Shown here one piece after another: positions 1-9,727 of a DNA stretch of 12,494 bases. A model generated the notes under the pieces. It was not told the origin of the DNA. It saw only the letters and a program-made list of their open reading frames with translations, and did no database searches. Numbering within the stretch: the stretch's first letter is position 1; every line of letters starts with the position of its first letter. The position numbers and the translations under genes are program-made. Source of the DNA: Micractinium sp. NFX-FRZ (Eukaryota > Chlorophyta > Trebouxiophyceae > Chlorellales > Chlorellaceae); assembly GCA_029339195.1 (NCBI GenBank), contig JAPTJF010000803.1, positions 1 to 12,494 on the forward strand, read 5' to 3'.

Positions 1-150
1 GGCTGCAGCCCTGCTGCTGTTGCTGCTGCTGCGGGGCATGTGCTGTCAGCTGCGTGGAGGGATGTGCTCCTGCCATTTTTACCACTGCTTGCCTCCGGGC
101 TGCCTCTGTTCTCCCTGAACTTCAATTGCATGCGCTGCCATTCGCTGCAG

Positions 151-874
151 GCTCTCCTGGTTGTGGGCTTCAATCGAACTGCCACACCACCGTACTGGTA
201 TGCACGTCAAAAGAGAGGGCCGTGAAGCAGTGGATGTGTGTGGTTGGGTGGGGTTGGGGTTGGATGAGGCAGGGGTGGGGTGAAGGGCAAGAGGGATTGC
301 TCTGCTGCGTCTCAAATTGAATACCAAGGGGTGGATCAGCAGCCCTGGCCACTTCCCTCTTGCCACCGCCCTTGCTTGCGCCCGTGCGTGTGTTTGTGTG
401 TGTGTGTGTGCAGGGTGGTCAAGAACTCTTGGGGCGGCGGCGCCGACTGGGGAGACAACGGGTTTGCCTACATTGAGATGACCGGGGACAACACCTACGG
501 CACCTGCGGCATGTGAGTGCTCACACTGCGCTCTTCTGTGTGAGGGACACTGTAGTAAAGTAGTATATGGGGGCGCATGGTGTTCAGCTCACGTGGGGAT
601 GACGGCGGGTGGGGGTGTCGGTGGCTTGTGGGGTGGGGGCGCGGGCGGACGCACAAGGCACGGGGCACAGAGGGGCATAGCGGGTGGGCCGTCAATGGCA
701 GCGCCCCTTCATGCCCTCCCGCCCCCCCCATGCCCTTCCTGGCCCCATGTTGGCGCCGGCATTGCCCTCTTCTCCCTCCCCATACCCCTGCCTGCCAATG
801 CACTGACCCGCCGTGCAGGTATGCGTGGATGGTTCAGCCCACAGAGCTGCTCAACAGCAGCCTGCCGCAGCTAG
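151..874 (+). CDS. Papain-family (C1A) cysteine protease, C-terminal part
   Basis: Three exons (151-197, 414-512, 819-874) join in phase 2, 2 and 1. The first encodes ALLVVGFNRTATPPYW, the strand just after the catalytic His in papain-type enzymes (family consensus HAV..VGY...PYW). The second encodes VVKNSWGGGADWG followed by DNGFAYIEM and a TCGM end. These match the C1A signature with the catalytic Asn (NSWG), the conserved WG..G(F/Y) strand and the final Cys-Gly of the fold. The third adds YAWMVQPTELLNSSLPQL, which leads out of the protease into the repeats and has an N-x-S site. Known of the family: endopeptidases of lysosomal, vacuolar or secreted compartments. The active-site Cys and His are not in the window, so activity cannot be judged. 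The acceptor of the first exon is CAG at 148-150; bases 1-147 look like intron. Confidence 0.9.
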
Positions 875-1025
875 GTGAGTCGAGCAGCAGCCTTTGGTGG
901 GTTGAACAGCAGCCTGCCGCGGCTCATTGAGCCCCCGCAGGGGTCCAGGAAAGTGCTTGGTGCACCCTCCTTCCCCAAACGTCGCCATGCAATGCTGGGC
1001 AGAAGGAGCGTCCTCCGCCCGCGCG

Positions 1026-1072
<47 letters not shown>

Positions 1073-4000
1073 TGCCCGCCCCGCCCTGGCCACAAGCGCC
1101 CACCCGCCCTGCACACCCCACCCACCCACCCACCCACAGTGACCCACCCACCCAACCACTGGCACCCCTCGTGCTGCAGATGCCGTTGCTCCCCTGCTCG
1201 ACTGTTTGCACGCTCACATATGACATCTCCCCCCTGCCTCTTCTGCTCCCCGCCGCGCCTGCAGATGCCGACGCCTCCCGGTTTGCCGCCCCCCTGTTCA
1301 ACGACCTGAATGTGGACACCTGCCGAGAGTTTGGGGGACCTGGGTGCGGCGAGGCAGCAGCAAGCGACTGGTGCCGGCTGCAGGTGGGTGGGGTGTGGGG
1401 GGGGGAGGGCAGGGTGCCTGGCGCTGCTCCGGGAAGGGGGTGCAGCAAGCAGTTTACACCTGGCTGTTCGGCTGCCGGATGTGTTGCTGGCTTCATTTCG
1501 TGCCGTGCCAACTGCGGTGGTAGGTTACCGGTGCCTGCTTGGTGCACTTCCTTCTGACACATGCTCTTGGCTGACCCTTTTTCCGTTTGCTTACACTGTG
1601 CTGGCTGCAGGGTTTCGAGGCGGTGCGCGAGGTGGGCCCCTTCATGCCCAGCCCACGGAACGAGACGAGCTTCACCACACAGGTGGCTGCTTGGTAACTG
1701 CACGGTTGCTGCCTGGCAGCCAAACAACAACAACCCCCGGCTTGATGTTTGCTGGCAGTCTTCAAAACCGCCTCCAGTTCGGCTGCTCCCGTCAGTTCCT
1801 CCGTCTTTATGTTACCCATATGTATACAACACTGAAGACTTCTAAGATTCGCTCCGTGACAACAGCTACCCTCTTGTGCTTCTCGGTGTGTCTGGCCATG
1901 CAGGAGTATCTCTGCACCGGCAGCTCTGGCTGCACCACCTTCAAGCACCTGACATGTGGCCCGCCGCGTAAGTGCTGGGATGTGGGAGGGGGTGGTCAGC
2001 TGTACCACGTGTTAAGCGCAGCGCAGACCTGGTCTTTGCTTACCATGTTCTATCCACAGTCAACCCAACCTGCAACACGGTCTTGCTGCCTGCAAACGTT
2101 TTCTGGCTGGCTGGCTGGCTGGCCGGCCAACGGCTAAATGCATCACGCATGCACGCACAGAAGACCACAGCCCTGCGCCGCCCAGCCCACACCCGCCCAC
2201 TCCCTTCCCCTGCAGAGCCGGGCGGCCTCGTCAGGTTTGTATTCCCGCAGTACAAGGGTCTCCCGGTGGACATCTGCCGCGAGTTTGGGGGGCCCGGATG
2301 CGGGGCACCTGCTGCAAACGACTGGTGCCAGCTGCAGGTGAGGGGGAGGGGAGGTGCTGGTCGAATGGAGGCTGGGAAGGAGGTGTGGGGAGGCAAGGCG
2401 TGTTCTTGCAATGGCGGCTGGTGGCTACTGCCGGAGCCAGCGGTGAAGGTGGTGGTGCCTTTGCCTGACTCTCCCTTGCTGTGCGGTGCCCGTTGACTTG
2501 CGTGCCTGCGAGGCTTGCCACCACATGTTCCCAAACCTCCTGGGAGCCTCGACCTTTCCCGCTCCTCGCCCCCTGTGAACACGCCCTGCCTCTTCCCCTC
2601 CCTTTGCGTGCAATCCCACCTGGCAGGGCATGGGGTCTGCCGTGGAGATTGGGCAGTACATCGCATCCCCCACCCGCCAGACCTCCTTTCCCAAGCTTGC
2701 CTACAGCTGCACCGGCGGGCTGCAGTGCACCACGTTTGCCTACCTGGTGTGCAGCAGGGCAGGTGAGGTGGCAGGGCACACGCCCAGGGGCTGTGCTGTG
2801 CGCATGCGCGTAAGGCTGCACGTCGGAGTTTTGACTGGTGCAGGTTGCAGGATTGACTGGTTTTACTGGCTGGGTGCGGATCGGGCTGGAATCAACGTTC
2901 CTCTCTTTGACTGCATGAGAGCTGAAATGTGTGACTGGCGCTCAGTGTGTTCCAGTTGACTCTCACACGTTGTTAAGCCCTTCCACATCGCCCACCAGGG
3001 TGCCTCTAGACCTCCTGGCACCCTCCGAATCTGCGCCCATCCTTTGCAACACGCGCTTGGGCTGCAACCTTGTCCTGTTGCAGAGCCGGGGGGGTCGGTC
3101 AAGTTCGTGAGCCCGCAGCACCAGGGGCTGCCGCTGGATTACTGCAGCCAGCTGCCCCGCACAAATGCCAATTGTGGGGAGGCGGCAGCCTCGGCCTGGT
3201 GCCGGCTGCAGGGCATGGGGGCGGCAGCCGAGGTGGGACCTATCACCCTGTCTCCCGTTGGTTCTGCGAGCTACCCTGGGCGGGACTGGCTGTGTGCTGA
3301 TGCCGAGTGCGCCACGCCGGAGTATGTCGTGTGCGGCCCGCCCCTGCCCCTGCCGCCGTCCCCCCCGGTGGCAGCGGTCAGCGTGCTCTTCAAATTTCCA
3401 CGGGTAAAGGGAACGATACATGTTTTGTGCTTGGGGCAGACGTGAAAATGCAAAGGTTGAGCAGCCTGCCACGAGTACGTCCAGGTGCCACAACCCTGAC
3501 CGGTGTCACCTCAGGCTGCCTGCTGAGATCTACTTGTACCTGTTGGCGTCCCCCGCACACGGAAGCTGTCAGCTCTTGCCGTGGTGCTGCTGCCGCTGCA
3601 ATGCACAACGCCTTCTGCCAGCAGCAACTAAGGTTGCATGTTCCATTGCTTACTTGCTCACTTGCTTTACTGCCGCAGGTCCACGACGCGCCCCTGGACT
3701 TTTGCTGGGGAATCGCAGCAGACTGGGTCGCCAGCCAGTGCGGGTTGTTCGTGGCACAGCGTTGGTGCAACTTACGGGTACGTTGCAGTTTAGGCTCACT
3801 TTTAGCTTTTGCACTCCTGCTGCGCGGCTCACTACTTTGATGACTGCCTGACTGGTACATTGTTGAGGTATTTGGGTCGCAAGTTACACAACAACCACAA
3901 CGCAGCATTCTGCATCTTCCTCTCTTGCAGGGCTATATGGAGGCAGCTGGGTTTGAGGGGCCTGTGGATGCACCCTCCGGAGTCACTCGCTTCCAGCAGT

Positions 4001-7000
4001 ACACCTACGCAGCCAACAATGCAACAGAGAATGCAACACGAGAGTGCCGCTCCAAGGACTTGTGCAAGACCTTCAAGTCCATCGCCTGCAGGCAGAGGCT
4101 GCCCTCGCCTCCCCCCGCGCCCAGCCTGCGCCCGCCGCCGCCGGGCCTCGAGTATATGCAGCCGTCAAGTGGCAGCCTGGAGAGGACGCCTGACGGGGCA
4201 TGCTGGGTGCTCATCCTGTCCTATCTGGTGAGTCAGTTTGCATGCTGACATAACAGTGCCACACAGACCCGTGCTTGCTGGCGAGATGACTACCCCGACT
4301 CCCCATTTGCACGCGTGCTCCCAGTGTGGGGCGGGGGAGGGAACTCAGCAGCCCTGAGCTCCCACGCCCTTTGCAGGCTCCCATGCAGCACTCCCTGGCA
4401 TGCCCTCACCGTACACTGCTCAATGCGCCCATTCCGCCTTCGCAGCGGAAGAACACCACAAACCCGGCTCTCAAGCCACGAACCATTGCGGACGGCTACC
4501 CCATCGCCACCCACAAGCCGCTGGGCACCGATGGATCTCTGGAGGGAGCCGAGTGGGGGCACATGAACAGCGCGGTGAGGCCGGAAGTCAAGCCAGCCGC
4601 TTTTGGTAACAGCCGGCATGTTGATGAACCCTTAGGCGGGGCCACCGTGTTCTGGCAGGTGGTGGCAGTCACACTGTTCATTAGCTGGGCGGGGCTGGGG
4701 ACGCAATCGGCTTGAGGCAAGATGGTGCTCAACTCGTGTGCGCACGAGCTCTAAGCAGGGCCGTTCCTGAGCCTCCGCACCAACCCCAACCAACCATCCC
4801 CAAGCTCTCCAGGGGAGGTGATACGTCTTGCCAGCCCAGGCCGCCTCCTTGCTTACCGCAATCTATTGGAACACGTGCAGGCTTTGGCGTCGCTGGGCAA
4901 ACCACGGCCTCTCAGGCAAGCACGCAGTGGGGTGGCGCATGCAGCTTTACGGAATTGGGCTGCCGATCTGCCATGTACATTTGCAATCCTGCAGCCCTGC
5001 CCACTTGTTCTGTTGCGGGCAGCTCTCTGGTCACGAAAAACGTGACATTATCATGTCACACCAACAGTGTTACGCCAAGGATGGTAGGGTAGGGTGAAGG
5101 CTAAACCCTACACCGTAAATGCTGCCTGGCTTCAGGTTCTGGGCGGAGTCGAGCTGCCACAGCCGGAGAATACACTTCATGTGAGGCAGGCTTGCTTGTG
5201 TGCTTGTAAGGCACTGCTTGCACGTGCATGCGTGCGTGCGTTGGCTGGACGTGCAGCCGGCCCCTCCTCAGCGTAAGTTGCATCACATACCCCATGCAGC
5301 AAGTGCTGCCTCTCGGCACGGCCAGCTGGCGGGTCCCTCATCAAGCTTGGCACACCAGCGGGCGCCATGCAAGCATGTGTGCTGCTCGCTGGCTGCGATT
5401 GCAAGTGTCTCATACTGGGCAGGTCCCCTTTGCCCCTGCATCCCCCGCCCCCTTTGCAGGACAAACTATACCGCCCTGTGGGACTATGTCACGCGCAGCC
5501 CCGCCTTTAGTGGGCTGCAGTACTCTGACAACACAAGCTGGTACCAGCTGATGGCCGATCACACAGGTATGCACGTGTCGGAGCATGCGAGGGGGGCGGA
5601 GTGGCTGACCGACACATACACCGTTGATGCGCACTGTATGAGGGTCAAGCCTAGCTGAGGGTGTGCATGGCACGATCCGAGCCAGGTTCTAAGGGCAGGG
5701 TCGGAGAGGGTGGTGGACATGCCGGCGCTGAAAAGTATGGTGTAGACATGCTGGCGCCTGGTGCCAGCACATGTATTGGACCCAGCAGGAGCAGCGTGCA
5801 TTGTAGCATGTGGCATAGGAGCTGGCTGGAGGCTGTCAATGGCCGTTGCCAGGCGTGCCTTGGCAGTGTGCATGTCACGCCAGCGCCACATCAGAGGCTG
5901 GTGTGCATCTTCGACTTGTGCTGTCCGGTTACGCCGTGCCCCTTCCTCTGCCCCCAATGCACGTGCAGCTATTGGTGTCCCCCAGCAAGCCTTGACCTAC
6001 AGCCCCGCTCCACGTGATGAAGAATTGACCTACAGCCTAATGTAGTGAGTGCATGGTGCATAGCTTGTGGCGCCCTGGCAGCATGCACCTTGTTTGACCG
6101 GGGCAAGGGAGGGGAGGGGGGGTTCCATCCCTTGTGACAACATACATGGCATGCAAGCACACATGCAGCTCGCAGTTCAGGCTGGTGAGCCCAAGTTGCA
6201 AGCCTTGTGCCGCGCTTGAGCGGGTTGAGGCTCACCACACCTCCCACCCATTGGCACCCCTTGTGCAGCGATCCCGGCGACTATTTCTGGAACATCAATG
6301 CAGTGGATACTGACAACCCGGGATTCAGGCGGTGGGAGGTGAGTTTGTGTGCGTGCTTGCCCGCCCTCATTGTCCCGTTGCATGTGCTCCCAAGAACAAG
6401 CTTGTGACAGTTCACCAATTGACACCAGACACACTTTGCACATCGTGCTTTGCTGGGGCCGTTGGTTCCCTCCCTTCCAGGTGGATGACAACAGTGTGGT
6501 GGACTTACCGTTGACCCAGAAACAGTGCAGGCAAGCACACCAAGTAACGAATGATCTGCACTTGAATAACTATGGCCCAGCAAGGTTGATGTGGCCTTGC
6601 CAATGTCGCTTTCAGAGTGAACGCGTGCGAGACTGTGCTCCGCCCGGGCAGCGGCTGCCGGTTGGCTGTTATTGAAAGGCATCCGCGAGGCGGGGGCTGA
6701 CAAGTGCGCTTATCTTTGCACAACTTTCTGCGAGGGAGGGAGCGCATGCACATGGGTCCTCTTGCATCCCATGCCTGCAGCACCCACCACCGTGTCTGGG
6801 TAGCTTCCACATCATGCCCGCCAGCACCTCCGGCCCTGCCACCTGCCCCCCCACCACGTAAGGCTGCCCCCTCCTTTGCTGGATGCCCGTCCGAATGTTG
6901 GATCGGCATCAGCAGTGCCTCAACAAGCCAAGATGCCTGAGAAGCAGTGTGGAAATGCAACACCACCGACAGGGGCACACAAGCGCTCATCTGCCAGCCA

Positions 7001-9684
7001 CAGCTCGCATTAGCCTGCCTGCTGGCTGCCCACGCCCAGCCCCCCGCTAAGCGTACGCAAGCGCGCGGCGCCTGCCTGATTGGCCCCCCACACTGCAGCG
7101 ATGCTCCCCACGGCGTGTGGCGAGGTCTTGTGGGACACGGAGCTGGTTGGAGGCAACGTGCTCTCCATCCCTGGAATCCACTATGTGGAGGGGTGCTGCG
7201 TCGCGTGCCGCAACCGAGCCGACTGCTACGCCTTCACTTACGTCCCTGCTTCCCAGACATGCCACATCAAGGGCGTGGGGGGGTGGAGGAGGGCTGACAA
7301 CCAGCTTGGCCGCATGTCCGGCATCAAACGCGCGGACCCGCCCACCCGCCCACCGCCGCCCCCACAGCCAGGGCCCGCATTCGAGGTGAGTTGCATGCGT
7401 GCAGTTGGTGTCGCGTTGTGCCTGACGCCATGAACTCCTGCCTCTGCCTCGTGGCCCCGCGCCTGGTTGCAACGCCTTGATGCAACAGCATGCCCGCTGT
7501 CCCCGCCCTCCTTGCAGCCCGCCGTGGGCACGTTGTTTGAGCGGTGCATCTACGAGACGTGCTACCTGGTGAGGTACAAACTAGATGTACTGCATATGGA
7601 TACAAACCGGGGCGCCTGGCTGGTGGGCACATTCGTGGCCTCCGACTCGTGGCCCTCTCACCAGGTGAGGTGGCGAGATGTGCATGCGTGTTATGGTGTG
7701 AGGGGGGGGGCGCGCTGAGAGTGGGATCACGAGAGGGAATAGTTTGCTGTGCCCAGGGCAATGCCGCTCCTCCGTGCCATCAACAGCATGTTTGAGCGGC
7801 ATGGCCCTTGAATATCACTTCTGCCAACAAGTAGGATGGTGCCCTGCCTTATGAAACCCCGCCTCTGTTGTCCCACCCCACTTGTAAATGACGCAGGTTT
7901 ACCGGGCCGGCGAGAGCTGCGGGGACGGCACGGGCTTGCACGAAGGTTACTTCACATTTACATGCAACCCGGGCGCCAGCGTTCCGTTGATGGAATGGGA
8001 CGAAGCTGCAGAGACAGAGGCGTGCCAAGTGCAGATCACAATTGAAGCTGACTTTGCCTGCAAGTAAGTCCGAATTGACTGATGAGTGTGACACGACTGG
8101 CCGGCTGGCTTGCTGGCTGGCTGGATGTCTGTATGCATTTGGCTTGCTTACCGGCAAAGGTGGCGGGCTGGTTGAGGACTTGAGCTGCTGCATTGCATGG
8201 CACATGTGTTGCACAGCTTGACCACCAAACGTTATCCCTTCTCCTTGGCCCTTGCTCTCCTCCAGTTTCCCGCCGGCCCCTCCTGCCAGCCCCCCTCCGC
8301 CCCGCCTCTCTCCACCGAGCCCCCCACCCCCCAGCCCGCCCCCAAGCCCGCTGCCGCCTGCGCCTCCGCCGTCCCCGCCTGCCCCTCCCGCGCTAGTGCC
8401 GCTCATTGTGCAAGGGCAGGTTCTGTTGGGTCTGACGAGCACGTATTTAGGGTTTGCTCCCTACAAAACAAAACCAGCAGATGCGCTGTTGGCTGTTGAC
8501 GGCATTGGAGGTGGGTGTATGGTGATGGTGGGGCAGTCTTGCGTTGCCCTACCTCGCCCGATCTTTTGCTGTGCCAACCCTCGCCACTTAGGCAGCCACC
8601 CTGGCACAAAGGGTCTGATGTGCTGCGAGCGACACACTTGCCCCAGCAGGTTGCTTGTCAAACCCTCACCTCACCTAGGCAAGCTGGCATCATGATGGTG
8701 CAGTAGGGTGGCTCTAATCTCCACAAGTGCCACTGCTCCTCTCTATGCAGGACCTGGAGCGTGGAATTATCCCCCCAGTTGTGCAGCCACTACCGGAAAG
8801 GAAGTGTTCCCAATGCTGTGGGTCGATTTTGGCGCCTCAGACGTTGTCTACTCGGTCACTTTCTTCCTCCACTCTGATTATGGTGGGTGGCGGTAGGGTT
8901 GGGGGCGGGGAAACAAGTGCCCCCGTCCAGTGTTAGGCGCTCCATGCTCCCACCTTTGCTGGCGTTTTATCAATGCTGCGTGCCACGCTTCCCTTCCCTC
9001 GCCCCCATGTGCAGCCACCCAACTGAGTGCTGACATTCGGGTGGGAGACGCCCCGCCCACAGCTGCCAATGGGTCAGTCGTGCTCACCTCCAACGCCATG
9101 TGCCGTTCCTTCTCTGGGACGGTTGTGGCGGGGAAGTCTGTCACTGTGCAGTGCAACTCACCCACTGCGGGGCAGTACTTGACTATTCAGGCAAGTGCGG
9201 CAGAGGCAGCCGAGATGGGACGAAATGGGGGCAAGAGGGACAGCCTTAGAAAATGGGAAGGAGAGGTGAAGAAGGGCAGCCTCCTGACCCGGGCCAAAGG
9301 GACGAGGGTCAGCCTTGTGAAATATTGACAGGCCATAAGGGTTGGCAAGTGCAAGTGAAGTGGTGGAGGCAAAGCCGGGGGGAAGTTGGGGTGACAGCGT
9401 CATGGGCAGCCAGCTGCGGGTGTGCGCACTGCAGTCATCAGCCGCTCAATCCCCAACCGAGTGCAAGCCATTGCTGTCGACAGCCAGAGGCTTGCACAAG
9501 CATGAATTGGATATTCCCATCACAACACAAGCGATGCAAGGCTGGTGGCAGCAGTGCATTGCGTGTGAGAATTGTTCTTTTTAACACACCCCCAAGTCAC
9601 GTCCTACTTCTGACCTCTTCAGCCCCACGCAGGACCCTCCATCTCGTGTGAGCACTGCATCATTGCTCACTTGCCGCCTTCCGC

Positions 9685-9727
<43 letters not shown>

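Noticed and set aside
1..150. CTG-rich stretch at the left edge read as coding leucines
   Set aside because: The CAG acceptor at 148-150 and the protease homology starting exactly at 151 indicate intron; the upstream frame shows no papain similarity.
875..1309. Plus-strand frame with a long polyproline run
   Set aside because: The proline run is the intronic C homopolymer. The true next exon starts at 1265 in another frame and carries the six-Cys repeat.
924..1733. Long minus-strand open frame of 269 codons
   Set aside because: It runs through the poly-C/poly-G tract and is antisense to supported exons. Its composition is a Gly/His-rich artefact with no domain.
5030..5046. Hairpin GTCACG-AAAAA-CGTGAC
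   Set aside because: It lies inside the exon encoding the conserved VTKNVT strand, so coding constraint explains it well enough.
7849..8442. Minus-strand Gly-rich open frame of 197 codons
   Set aside because: It is the shadow of the plus-strand proline-rich stalk; glycine runs are simply the complement of CCN codons.
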